A stretch of DNA of 15,742 nucleotides from Candidatus Poribacteria bacterium (lineage in GTDB: Bacteria > Poribacteria > DTPJ01 > WJIO01), in contig WJIO01000178.1 of NCBI GenBank assembly GCA_014730235.1, positions 1 to 15,742 of the forward strand, read 5' to 3'. The stretch's first letter is position 1, and every line of letters begins with the position of its first letter. Position numbers and translations under genes: made by a program. Below, piece after piece: positions 6,916-15,369 of this stretch. The notes beneath the pieces were generated by a model. It was not told where the DNA came from. It saw nothing but the letters and a program-made list of their open reading frames with translations, and made no database searches.

Positions 6916-8913
6916 ATGTTTCGACCCGAAAAGATGAGCTTTGTCAATATATCGGTTCTGGACGATTACATGACTCAGGTTCTGGATAATCTGGCCAAGC
7001 TTGGTGTTATGCATGTTGTTGATAAAAAGGAAGTTCCTGTAAATCTCGATGAAGTAATGGAGGATATAGAGGTAGAACCTATAAGGAATCGTCTTGATAC
7101 CTTAAATTCAAAGATAGAAGATATACTGAATATACTTTCAATTCCCAGTGATACATACTCCATATCCAGAATAAATCCAGATAAGATTGAAATTGATCCA
7201 TTCCAGATAGCAGATAGAATAGCCGAGGATATATCAGAAGTTGAATCTGAAATTAATCCTATTATCAGCCGAAGGATTCAACTTCATGATGAAATATCTA
7301 TTCTGGAAGAGCGATCTCATAAGTTTGCTTCGTTGGAAGCGGGAGATATAAGTATTGAAGACATAAAAAATTTTCAATTCCTGTTTTTTGTTTTTGGCGA
7401 TATTCCCAGCGAACATTACGAAAGACTTTCAAACAGCCTTGAGAATTCAAGGGCTGTATTGGTAACCGGAGAAGAAATGGTTGGACGACAACAAATCCTG
7501 GCTTTTTCTCTGATGACCGATAAGGGAGAGCTTTCAAATGCCTTGGAAGCAGCTTACTTTTCAAAGACTAATATACCTGAGGGCTATAAAGGCTCTATCG
7601 AAGAAATGCTGGATCAGATCGAACTGGAGATATGGACATATCGAGAAGAAATGGCAGAGATTCGCGGACGTATACGCTCTTTAAGGGAAAAATGGCAGGA
7701 AAAACTTCAGGAAATCCATGCTACTATAATAGCAAATCAAATAGTTATCGATTCAATGGAGAAGTTTGGTAAGCAGGATAGATCATATTTCCTATCCGGA
7801 TGGGTTCCTTATAGTGATGTAAGTAAACTCCAAAAAGCAATACAAAAAATATCCGATCAGGGAATTCTTATTAACGCCACTGAGCCTGTGTCCGCTGAAG
7901 AAGCACAGAAATACATATCTAAAGTACCAACCAAGCTTAAACATCCCTTTTTCCTGAGACCTTTTACCTCCCTTATAACAAATTTTGGTATCCCCGGATA
8001 TTCGGACATCGATCCAACCCCTCTGGCTTCTCTGGCTTTTCTTGCTATGTTCGGCATTATGTTCGCCGATGTGGGCCATGGTGGAGTTTTACTCCTGGCC
8101 GGGCTTTTTGGTATGTTCTATCCTCATCCCCAATTAAGATCGGTAAGAAATCTGGCTTCTTTCCTTGCCTGCTGTGGTCTGGCATCCATGATTTTTGGGT
8201 TTGTCTTTGGAAGTGTATTTGGTAAGGAAGACTGGATAAAACCACTTTGGTTCTCTTTGGAGCATATGAATCCCGATGCTGTAAACAGGATGTTGATGCT
8301 GGGTGTATTCTTTGGTATTGGTATGTTAAGCCTTGGTGTTTTCTTAAACATTGTTCAATCCTTCAGAAGGCGAAATTATAAAGAGGCGCTTTGCGGTCGC
8401 TGGGGTATATTCAGCTTAATATTTTATTGGACAGCCTTGTTCCTACTTCTTACTAATAGAGAGTTTACATGGTACAGGATACTAATTGTAGTTTTGCTTC
8501 TTTCACCAGTATTGCTAAAAGAACCTTTGGCCAGTCTATTTAGAAGAAAGAAGGTCAATCGTGTAGATATAAGGGCAGAGGAGGAAGAAGGCGAAAGCAT
8601 AATAGAGTCGGGATTTGAAATCTATGAGCTATTAATGTCTTATTTAGCCCATACCCTCTCATATATCCGTATGGCTGCATTTAACCTTAGTCACGCAGGT
8701 TTAATGATGGCCTCATACGCATTAACCAGGGAATTAGGTGGAGACAGCAGTTTTTTGCTTTCTCTGCCAAGTAATATTATAGCCAATGCTTTTGTAATAC
8801 TGCTGGAAGGTTTAATCGTGGCAATTCAGTGTATGAGGTTGGAGTATTATGAATTTTTTTCAAAGTTTTTCTCTGGTGAGGGAATAGAATATAAACCACT
8901 AAAGATAAGCTGA
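6916..8913 (+). CDS. atpI: V/A-type ATPase subunit I (a-subunit, membrane stator)
   Basis: 665 residues, normal for the I/a subunit, which carries the two ion half-channels facing the K-ring and anchors the peripheral stalks. The N-terminal ~340 residues are soluble and partly coiled coil, opening with MSFVNISVLDDYMTQVLDNLAKLGVMHV, the usual family start. The C-terminal half has about seven to eight membrane helices, including GIMFADVGHGGVLLLAG. The essential channel arginine is R585 in TLSYIRMAAFNLSHAGLM. The end, LEYYEFFSKFFSGEGIEYKP, is the typical C-terminal signature. It lies 22 bases after C with only a weak ribosome site, and is followed by the K genes. Confidence 0.93.
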   Translation: MFRPEKMSFVNISVLDDYMTQVLDNLAKLGVMHVVDKKEVPVNLDEVMEDIEVEPIRNRLDTLNSKIEDILNILSIPSDTYSISRINPDKIEIDPFQIADRIAEDISEVESEINPIISRRIQLHDEISILEERSHKFASLEAGDISIEDIKNFQFLFFVFGDIPSEHYERLSNSLENSRAVLVTGEEMVGRQQILAFSLMTDKGELSNALEAAYFSKTNIPEGYKGSIEEMLDQIELEIWTYREEMAEIRGRIRSLREKWQEKLQEIHATIIANQIVIDSMEKFGKQDRSYFLSGWVPYSDVSKLQKAIQKISDQGILINATEPVSAEEAQKYISKVPTKLKHPFFLRPFTSLITNFGIPGYSDIDPTPLASLAFLAMFGIMFADVGHGGVLLLAGLFGMFYPHPQLRSVRNLASFLACCGLASMIFGFVFGSVFGKEDWIKPLWFSLEHMNPDAVNRMLMLGVFFGIGMLSLGVFLNIVQSFRRRNYKEALCGRWGIFSLIFYWTALFLLLTNREFTWYRILIVVLLLSPVLLKEPLASLFRRKKVNRVDIRAEEEEGESIIESGFEIYELLMSYLAHTLSYIRMAAFNLSHAGLMMASYALTRELGGDSSFLLSLPSNIIANAFVILLEGLIVAIQCMRLEYYEFFSKFFSGEGIEYKPLKIS

Positions 8914-8969
8914 AACTTGATCTGTTGATATTAAATCTGTATATCAAGGTGAAACAAGGAGAAACTGTA

Positions 8970-9374
8970 ATGAAGTTTCTTATGTCATTAATCAGATGGA
9001 TAAAGATGAGTAATGCTGCTGTTGTTACTATAGGGATTTTAGCCGCCATTACAGCGTTTATGTGGATTGCTTTGTTTGGTACTGCGGAAAATGCTGTTGC
9101 CCAGGAAGAAAATGGAGAACAGGTCTCAGAATCCCATGAATCAACAGAAGATTCAAAATCATACATGGGGTTAGGTTTTCTGGCTGCAGCAATATCAACA
9201 AGCGTATCGGCCATAGCCGCAGGTATTGCTGTTTCTATCGTGGGATCAGCCGCCATGTCAGCAGTCGCTGAAAGTCCAGAGATAATGGGTAGATCAATTA
9301 TATTTGTTGGCCTGGCGGAAGGTATAGCTATCTACGGTTTGATTATCAGTATTATGATTTTAGGTAAACTGTGA
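8970..9374 (+). CDS. atpK: V/A-type ATPase rotor ring subunit K, first copy
   Basis: 134-residue proteolipid (K, c-type) of the ion-carrying ring. Residues 1-44 form a basic start, a hydrophobic helix (~16-37) and a possible signal-peptidase site AVA|QEE, as in Thermus, whose K (VatL) also has a leader. An acidic, Ser-rich linker (45-63) follows, then one hairpin: helix 1 from GLGFLAAAIST and helix 2 with the ion-binding carboxylate E117 in VGLAEGIAIYGLII. The start is set by AAGGAGA (8956-8962), seven bases before ATG 8970; a TTG at 8925 has nothing comparable. It is 118/134 identical to the next gene. Helix 1 lacks the Gln, and helix 2 the Ser/Thr after Glu, of Na+-binding c-rings, so proton use is more likely (inference). 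Confidence 0.92.
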   Translation: MKFLMSLIRWIKMSNAAVVTIGILAAITAFMWIALFGTAENAVAQEENGEQVSESHESTEDSKSYMGLGFLAAAISTSVSAIAAGIAVSIVGSAAMSAVAESPEIMGRSIIFVGLAEGIAIYGLIISIMILGKL

Positions 9375-9415
9375 TCACTATACTTTTGCATTTTTAAAAG
9401 ACATAGTATTTATGC

Positions 9416-9451
9416 GCTTGTATGGACACTGTATACAGTGTCCATACAAGC
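9416..9451. repeat. 36-bp perfect palindrome between the two K genes
   Basis: Positions 9416-9433 and 9434-9451 are exact reverse complements with no spacer, centred on GTATAC. No T-run follows, so it is not a standard terminator. As DNA it could be a dimeric-repressor operator. As RNA it would form a long stem that could slow RNase or polymerase and set the ratio of K1 to K2 and downstream messages. It is unrelated in sequence to the repeats at 169-242 and 2704-2784. Confidence 0.9.
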
Positions 9452-9539
9452 CGAGAACCCTTATGAAATCTGTATTTACCGTTTTGATATATAAAAATTA
9501 GGTTTTTTATGCCAGGGTAAAATAAGAGGAGAAACTGGA

Positions 9540-9944
9540 ATGAAGTTTCTTATGTCACTAATCAGATGGATGAAGATGAGTAATGTCGCAATTGTTACCA
9601 TATCGATTCTGGCAGTCATTACAGTATTTATGTGGATAACACTGTTCGGAACCACAGAAAACGCTGTTGCCCAGGAAGAAAATGGAGAACAGATCTCAGA
9701 ATCCCATGAATCAAAAGGTTCTTCAAAGTCATATATGGGTCTGGGGTTTCTGGCGGCGGCAATATCCACAGGTGTGTCAGCCATAGCCGCTGGTGTTGCC
9801 GTTTCTATCGTGGGATCAGCCGCCATGGGTGCTGTTGCTGAAAAACCTGAGATAATGGGTAGATCGATTATATTTGTGGGTCTGGCGGAAGGTATAGCTA
9901 TCTACGGTTTGATTATTAGTATCATGATTCTGGGTAAGTTATAA
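9540..9944 (+). CDS. atpK: V/A-type ATPase rotor ring subunit K, second copy
   Basis: 134-residue duplicate of the preceding K gene, with 16 substitutions and no gaps. Changes cluster in the leader helix and acidic linker (for example A16V, A26V, T59K, E60G, D61S). The hairpin differs only at S78G, I86V, S97G and S102K, and helix 2 with E117 is identical. The leader, possible AVA|QEE cleavage site and acidic linker are kept. GAGGAGA (9526-9532) lies seven bases before the ATG, and similarity to the first copy extends about 30 bases upstream through the ribosome site, so the duplicated unit included the translation signal. Both copies look functional, so the ring may be mixed or the second copy may raise dosage. 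The F gene starts seven bases after the stop. Confidence 0.92.
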   Translation: MKFLMSLIRWMKMSNVAIVTISILAVITVFMWITLFGTTENAVAQEENGEQISESHESKGSSKSYMGLGFLAAAISTGVSAIAAGVAVSIVGSAAMGAVAEKPEIMGRSIIFVGLAEGIAIYGLIISIMILGKL

Positions 9945-9951
9945 TAGAAAA

Positions 9952-10257
9952 ATGAAGTTTTACATTATTGGTGACAAAACTACAGTTTTGGGCTACAATC
10001 TCATAGGAATTCGCGGCACAATTGTGAAAACAGAAAATGAAGCCGCCGATGCACTTAGAAATATTTCTCAGGATCCGGATGTTGGCATTGTACTTATAAC
10101 ACAGCAGATAGCGTCTATGATCCAGGCGGAAGTGGAAAATGCCAGACTTAAAATGGCTACTCCTATAGTTCTGGAGATACCTGATCGTCATGGAAGTCTT
10201 GAAGATCGGGAATCGGCTTTAAGTCTTGTGCAGCGTTTGATCGGAATAAAAGTGTAA
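9952..10257 (+). CDS. atpF: V/A-type ATPase subunit F (central shaft)
   Basis: 101 residues, the standard size for the AtpF/NtpG family. This small Rossmann-like protein binds subunit D in the rotating central shaft and can tune ATPase activity. It shows the typical opening MKFYIIGDKTTVLGYNLIGIRG, the core DVGIVLITQQIASMI and the segment TPIVLEIPDRHGS. It begins seven bases after K2 without a clear ribosome site, so translation is probably coupled to K2. In most V/A operons F follows C and precedes A; here it precedes E. Confidence 0.92.
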   Translation: MKFYIIGDKTTVLGYNLIGIRGTIVKTENEAADALRNISQDPDVGIVLITQQIASMIQAEVENARLKMATPIVLEIPDRHGSLEDRESALSLVQRLIGIKV

Positions 10258-10279
10258 TTAATTATAAAGGACAGAAGAA

Positions 10280-10912
10280 ATGGGTGGAGTGGTAGGAAAT
10301 GTTGATGCCCTGAGAGAGGAAATTCTTCGTAGAGCCAAAGAACAGGCGGCAGAGATTATAGAAAGAGCGGAAAGAGTTGCAAAGCGCGATATGGCCTACG
10401 CTAAGAAAGAAGTCCGGGAAATAGCTCAACAACACAAAGCAAGAGTGCAGCCTATGGCCGAAATGGAAAAGCGAAAAACTCTTGTTACCGCACAGATGCA
10501 GTCCAGAAGAAATCTGCTGGAAAAAAAAGACCAGTTAGTATCAAGTATTTTTTCAGAGGCAGAAAAAAAACTTGAAGAAATGCGGGGATCAAGGGAATAT
10601 TCAGATTTAATGCTCCGACTCTTAACCGATGGTATCAATAGTATTGATGGAGATGTGGTTATAGAATACGGTGATAAAGATAAAGACTTCTTTACATCTC
10701 AAAATATCTCTTCCATTAAATCCATCGCTAAAGAATCTCTGGATAAAAAGAGCGATCTGGAATTTCGTAATGTTGGGGATTCAATATCCGCAGGTGTTAT
10801 TATTAAATCTGCAAACGGTCGAATTGTAATTGACAATTCTTTTACTGAGCTTCTAAGAAGACTTAAAGATGAAATAAGAGGAAAAGTTTCGGAGATATTA
10901 CTTCAAGAATAA
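10280..10912 (+). CDS. atpE: V/A-type ATPase subunit E (peripheral stalk)
   Basis: 210 residues, normal for the AtpE/NtpD-type stalk subunit that dimerises with G/H. The first ~110 residues are a long charged helix (VDALREEILRRAKEQAAEIIERAERVA...). The C-terminal ~90 residues form the globular cap that binds the B subunit, with GVIIKSANGRIVIDNSF matching the family signature (G-x-x-x-x-D-G-x-I-x-x-x-N-T-F) and ending ELLRRLKDEIRGKVSEIL. AAAGGA (10266-10271) lies eight bases before the ATG. A 56-base gap separates it from the A gene. Confidence 0.9.
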   Translation: MGGVVGNVDALREEILRRAKEQAAEIIERAERVAKRDMAYAKKEVREIAQQHKARVQPMAEMEKRKTLVTAQMQSRRNLLEKKDQLVSSIFSEAEKKLEEMRGSREYSDLMLRLLTDGINSIDGDVVIEYGDKDKDFFTSQNISSIKSIAKESLDKKSDLEFRNVGDSISAGVIIKSANGRIVIDNSFTELLRRLKDEIRGKVSEILLQE

Positions 10913-10968
10913 TACAGCATTTCCATATATTAGCTAAACCATATACCTGTTTTTGGAGTTGACCATTC

Positions 10969-12735
10969 ATGGCAGAACGCGAAGGCATTATATACAGAAT
11001 AAATGGTCCGGTTATCGAAGCCCGTCGGGTAATCGGCATATACATGGGTGATATGGTGGAGGTAGGAAACGAAAGGCTTATTGCCGAAACTATATCCCTT
11101 GAAGATGACAGGGCTACAATACAGGTTTACGAGGATACCAGTGGTCTTCAACCCGGAGAAATGGTTTATGGAACGGGATTACCCCTGGCTGTGGAATTAG
11201 GGCCGGGGTTAATGAGCCAGACATTTGACGGTATTCAGCGACCACTGGAACTTATACAGGAAAAAGCAGGTAGTTTTATCCAGCGAGGAGTTAAAGTTCC
11301 GGCCCTGGATCGAGAAAAAAAATGGCATTTTAAACCCATCGCTAAAGTAAATGATGAGGCAGAAGCAAATACAATTTTAGGAACGGTTCAGGAAACTGAA
11401 TTAATAGAGCATCGTATCCTGGTTCCACCTGATGTTAAGGGAAGAATTACTCATGTCGCTGAAGAGGGTGAATACACCATTGAGGATACAATAGCGAAGG
11501 TTATGACGAAAAACGATGAAAGAGAACTGCCAATGTACCACCAGTGGCCTGTCCGGGCCAAACGGAGCAGCGTTGGTCGTTTGAATCCATCTATACCCCT
11601 TCTTACTGGTCAGCGTGTGCTGGACTTCCTCTTTCCCCTGGCCAGGGGTGGTGTGGCTGCCATTCCCGGAGGTTTTGGAACAGGTAAAACCATGCTTCAA
11701 CATTCTCTGGCCAAGTGGTGCAATGCAGAAATTATAATATATATAGGCTGCGGAGAACGGGGCAACGAAATGACCCAGGTTCTGGAAGAATTTCCTGAAC
11801 TTATAGACCCTAACTCAGATCACCCACTAATGGAACGAACAATACTTATAGCAAACACCTCTAACATGCCGGTTACAGCAAGAGAGTCCAGCATATATAC
11901 GGGAATTACTATAGGCGAATATTACAGAGATATGGGTTATCATGTGGCTATAATGGCCGATTCCACTTCCCGATGGGCCGAGGCCCTGCGGGAAATATCC
12001 GGTAGACTTGAAGAAATGCCTGCCGAAGAAGGTTATCCGGCTTATCTTGCGTCAAGATTGGCGGAATTTTACGAACGAGCGGGACGTTTCAGGCTGGACA
12101 AAGATAGAGAAGCCTCTCTTAGTCTTGTAGGTGCTGTCTCGCCTCCCGGAGGTGACTTCTCTGAGCCGGTGACCCAGCATACCCGGAGATTTATCAGGTG
12201 CTTTTGGGGATTGGATTCAGAATTAGCTGGTGCAAGACATTTTCCTGCCATAAGTTGGACAGACAGCTACAGCGAATATATTAGTGATATAGCAGAATGG
12301 TGGGATGAAAACTTTGAAACCTCGTGGTCGAAGCTCAGGACTGATATAATGGAAATATTACAGGACGAACAGCGTTTACAACAAGTTGTGAAACTCGTAG
12401 GGCCTGATGCTCTACCTGATGCCCAGAGATTGACCCTGGAGACAGCCCGGTTGATTAAAGAGGCATTCCTCCAGCAAAGCGCTCTTTCCGAGGAGGATGC
12501 GTATTGTTCAGCAGGAAAGCAGTTAGGCATGGCTAATATTATAATGCACTTCCACGAAAGAGCCATTGGAATTATCGAGAGAGGCGCACCCATATTTACC
12601 ATTACTGAATTGGATATAGTTCAAGACATCATGAGGATGAAGACCAGGATCCCAAACGATAACCTGGATGAATTCGATACTCTTATGGAAGGCATAAATT
12701 ACCAGATGGATGTCTTGGAGGAGAAATACAGGTGA
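10969..12735 (+). CDS. atpA: V/A-type ATPase catalytic subunit A
   Basis: 588 residues, full length for the catalytic subunit of the A3B3 head. The N-terminal barrel is followed by the A-specific non-homologous insert ([25 protein letters not shown]). The P-loop is GGFGTGKT (234-241, K240); the catalytic glutamate is E263 in GCGERGNEM. Further signatures are [61 protein letters not shown] and [13 protein letters not shown]. The P-loop is slightly atypical: most prokaryotic A subunits read GPFG(S/A)GKT, and here the second residue is Gly and the fifth Thr. There is no intein. The stop overlaps the start of the B gene. Confidence 0.97.
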   Translation: MAEREGIIYRINGPVIEARRVIGIYMGDMVEVGNERLIAETISLEDDRATIQVYEDTSGLQPGEMVYGTGLPLAVELGPGLMSQTFDGIQRPLELIQEKAGSFIQRGVKVPALDREKKWHFKPIAKVNDEAEANTILGTVQETELIEHRILVPPDVKGRITHVAEEGEYTIEDTIAKVMTKNDERELPMYHQWPVRAKRSSVGRLNPSIPLLTGQRVLDFLFPLARGGVAAIPGGFGTGKTMLQHSLAKWCNAEIIIYIGCGERGNEMTQVLEEFPELIDPNSDHPLMERTILIANTSNMPVTARESSIYTGITIGEYYRDMGYHVAIMADSTSRWAEALREISGRLEEMPAEEGYPAYLASRLAEFYERAGRFRLDKDREASLSLVGAVSPPGGDFSEPVTQHTRRFIRCFWGLDSELAGARHFPAISWTDSYSEYISDIAEWWDENFETSWSKLRTDIMEILQDEQRLQQVVKLVGPDALPDAQRLTLETARLIKEAFLQQSALSEEDAYCSAGKQLGMANIIMHFHERAIGIIERGAPIFTITELDIVQDIMRMKTRIPNDNLDEFDTLMEGINYQMDVLEEKYR

Positions 12736-14123
12736 TGCAGGGAAAGGAATATATAGGCTTATCACACGTTTCAGGTCCTATTATTGTTGTGGAGGGCATT
12801 ACAGGCGTAGGTTTTGACGAAATGGTAGAGGTTACTGATCCCACTGGAGAAGTAAGGATCGGTAGAGTTCTGGAAATTTCAGAAGACCTAGCCGTAATTC
12901 AAGTTTTTGGCGGAACGAGAGGTCTGGCTATTTCTTCTACCCGGGTTCGCTTTGTAGGACGACCTCTGGAACTGGAAGTTTCTAGAGATATGATCGGGCG
13001 TGTATTTAACGGTCTTGGTGAGCCTATTGATGGTATACCAAAACCTTTTGCCACCCAGCGTATGAACATCAACGGCGTTCCTATTAATCCTACTTCCAGG
13101 GAATATCCCAGGGACTTTATACAAACAGGAATTTCCACCATAGACTGCCTTAATACCCTGGTAAGAGGGCAAAAGTTGCCTATATTCTCCGGAAGCGGAA
13201 TGCCCCATAACCTTCTGGCCCGACAGATCGTAAGACAGGCAAAGCTTGTTGGCGGTGAAGAGAATGAAGAATTCGTGGTGGTCTTTGCCGCTATGGGTAT
13301 TAAACACGATGATGCAGAATTCTTTCGTCGAGGGTTTGAGGAAACTGGCGCGTTAAACAACGTCGTTATGTTCCTGAATTTGGCCGACGACCCATCAATT
13401 GAAAGGCTTATCACCCCACGATGTGCCCTGACTGTCGCCGAATATCTGGCTTTTTATGAAGGTATTCATGTACTGGTAATTCTTACGGACATGACAAACT
13501 ACGCTGAAGCACTTCGGGAAATTGCCTCCGCGAGGGAAGAAGTTCCTAGCCGAAAGGGTTATCCCGGATACATGTACAGCGATCTGGCTTCTTTGTATGA
13601 ACGCACAGGCCGTATACAGGGCGCGACTGGCTCTGTTACTCAGTTGCCTATACTTTCCATGCCCAACGACGACATAAATCATCCCATACCCGATCTTACA
13701 GGTTATATTACAGAGGGGCAAATAGTTCTAAGCCGTGAGATTAACTCAAAGGGTATTTATCCGCCGGTAAATGTGCCCAGATCCCTTTCCAGGCTTATGA
13801 AAGACGGGATCGGTGAAAACAAAACCAGGCCGGATCATCCAAATTTGCAAAGCCAGCTATATGCCGCTTATGCAAACGTTCAGTCCGTCAGGTCTCTTGC
13901 TTCTGTTATCGGTGAAGAAGAGCTATCGGAGATAGACCGGAATTACCTGCAATTCGGTGAGCACTTCGAGCAGGAATTTATAGGTCAAAAACCAGATGAA
14001 GATCGTTCTATAGAGGAAACTCTGGATATAGGCTGGCAGGTGTTATCATATCTTCCCGAAACTGAGTTGCACCGTGTATCAGAAGATGAGATCGCTCAAT
14101 TTTATGTGTCTGCTTCATCTTAA
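12732..14123 (+). CDS. atpB: V/A-type ATPase regulatory subunit B
   Basis: 463 residues, full length for the non-catalytic nucleotide-binding subunit alternating with A. The P-loop is degenerate, as expected for B ([17 protein letters not shown]), and the hallmark [31 protein letters not shown] region is present, as are [24 protein letters not shown] and the [23 protein letters not shown] segment. Either GTG 12732 or the adjacent ATG 12735 could start it. GGAGGAGA (12717-12724) is better spaced for GTG, and both overlap the A-gene stop, so A and B are translated in a coupled way that suits their 1:1 stoichiometry. Confidence 0.97.
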   Translation: MMQGKEYIGLSHVSGPIIVVEGITGVGFDEMVEVTDPTGEVRIGRVLEISEDLAVIQVFGGTRGLAISSTRVRFVGRPLELEVSRDMIGRVFNGLGEPIDGIPKPFATQRMNINGVPINPTSREYPRDFIQTGISTIDCLNTLVRGQKLPIFSGSGMPHNLLARQIVRQAKLVGGEENEEFVVVFAAMGIKHDDAEFFRRGFEETGALNNVVMFLNLADDPSIERLITPRCALTVAEYLAFYEGIHVLVILTDMTNYAEALREIASAREEVPSRKGYPGYMYSDLASLYERTGRIQGATGSVTQLPILSMPNDDINHPIPDLTGYITEGQIVLSREINSKGIYPPVNVPRSLSRLMKDGIGENKTRPDHPNLQSQLYAAYANVQSVRSLASVIGEEELSEIDRNYLQFGEHFEQEFIGQKPDEDRSIEETLDIGWQVLSYLPETELHRVSEDEIAQFYVSASS

Positions 14124-14139
14124 TAATGGGGGGGATTAT

Positions 14140-15357
14140 ATGGGATCGGATTACACTACAAATAGAGATTTTACCCGTTCTCTACAGCTTCGCGGTAAAG
14201 CCGAAAAATTTATAGTAGGTGGTGGTCAACCACATAAAAGATCAAATCCGCCGGATCCTGTGATTATTGATTACGGCAAAGGCTGTCATATATGGGATGC
14301 CGACGGCAATGAGTATATAGACTATCTTATGGCCTATGGGCCTGTCCTCCTGGGATACGCTTATCCCAGGGTTATGGAAGCTGTAACGGAGCAGATCAAG
14401 CGTGGAAATATCTTCAATGTTGGTCATCCGTTAGAGATTGAACTGGCAGAAAAGCTGGTGGAATTGATCCCTTCTGCTGAAAGGGTGACTTACTTTGTAG
14501 GCGGTTCAGATGCCACTACAGGCGCGGTTAAGCTTGCCAGGGCATATACTAACAGGGATAAAGTCGTCAGATCGGGCTATCACGGCTGGCATGATTGGTG
14601 TCACAGCGAAGCAGGAGCATTAAAGGCCACAGCACAAAATACCCTTTCTATGGAATATAATGATCTGGTTTCATTATCTGATCTTTTCAAAGAAAATAAG
14701 GATGAGATAGCCTGCGTTATTATGGAACCCACAGGCTACCAGTTGCCGGAAGAAGGTTATCTGGAAGATGTGAAATCGCTATGTCATGAGAATAACACTC
14801 TGCTGATTTTTGACGAGGTCAAGACGGGATTTCGATATTCCCTGGGCGGCGCTCAGGAGTATTTTGGGATTACTCCGGATATGTCGGTATTCAGCAAGGC
14901 CATGGCCAACGGGTTCGGAATAGCTGCTGTAGTGGGAAAAAAGGAAATAATGGATGAAGTTGCCGGCGTATGGGTGGCCGCGACTTTTCACGGTGAGGTG
15001 TCAATGGTAGCCGCAGCCCTTGCTACCATTGCAGAAATGGAAGAGAAAGACGGAATAACTTATCTCTGGGATCAGGGTGAAAAACTCCTGAACGGCTATC
15101 GGGAAATAACTGAAAGACTGAATATTGATTTCGCCCGGATCGAAGGTGCAGGTTCCATGCCTTTCTTTGGTTTTAATGGCGGAGATGATAAAAAAGACAG
15201 GATTATTGATATATTCTACAAAAAGACTTTGGACGATGGTCTGTATTTACCGCGCGGACACATATGGTTTGTCTCCCTATCCCATAGGGACGAAGATATT
15301 GCCAGAACCCTTGAAATTTCAGAATCAGCTTTGAAATACGCAAAGCAAAAGGTATAA
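14140..15357 (+). CDS. Class III (HemL-like) PLP-dependent aminotransferase
   Basis: 405 residues, fold type I, class III, closest in style to glutamate-1-semialdehyde aminomutase and related enzymes. The PLP phosphate loop is GGSDATTGAVKLAR, the aspartate holding the ring nitrogen is D225 in IFDEVKTGFR, and the Schiff-base lysine is K253 in FSKAMANGFG. The HemL-like YHGWHDW segment is present. However, the lysine region (SKAMANG rather than GKVIGGG) and TFHGEVSMVAAAL (rather than GTLSGNPLAMAAG) differ from true HemL, so I would not assign haem synthesis; substrate unknown. The start at 14140 is chosen for the run of seven G (14128-14134) five bases upstream. An upstream in-frame ATG at 14074 would overlap B by 50 bases. 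It stands between B and D, seventeen bases after B and twelve before D. Confidence 0.88.
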   Translation: MGSDYTTNRDFTRSLQLRGKAEKFIVGGGQPHKRSNPPDPVIIDYGKGCHIWDADGNEYIDYLMAYGPVLLGYAYPRVMEAVTEQIKRGNIFNVGHPLEIELAEKLVELIPSAERVTYFVGGSDATTGAVKLARAYTNRDKVVRSGYHGWHDWCHSEAGALKATAQNTLSMEYNDLVSLSDLFKENKDEIACVIMEPTGYQLPEEGYLEDVKSLCHENNTLLIFDEVKTGFRYSLGGAQEYFGITPDMSVFSKAMANGFGIAAVVGKKEIMDEVAGVWVAATFHGEVSMVAAALATIAEMEEKDGITYLWDQGEKLLNGYREITERLNIDFARIEGAGSMPFFGFNGGDDKKDRIIDIFYKKTLDDGLYLPRGHIWFVSLSHRDEDIARTLEISESALKYAKQKV

Positions 15358-15369
15358 AGAGGAAAATCA

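Noticed and set aside
8777-9256. 159-codon minus-strand frame over the I/K junction, with a similar minus-strand frame over K2 (9476-9826)
   Set aside because: Their similarity to each other is simply the complement of the duplicated K genes; neither has an independent ribosome site or recognisable domain.
12899-13414. 171-codon minus-strand frame within atpB
   Set aside because: Antisense to highly conserved B-subunit sequence; Ser/Pro/Arg-rich shadow composition.
14074-14139. Upstream in-frame start for the aminotransferase
   Set aside because: It would overlap atpB by 50 bases and encode a non-conserved leader; the seven-G ribosome site just before 14140 supports the shorter form.
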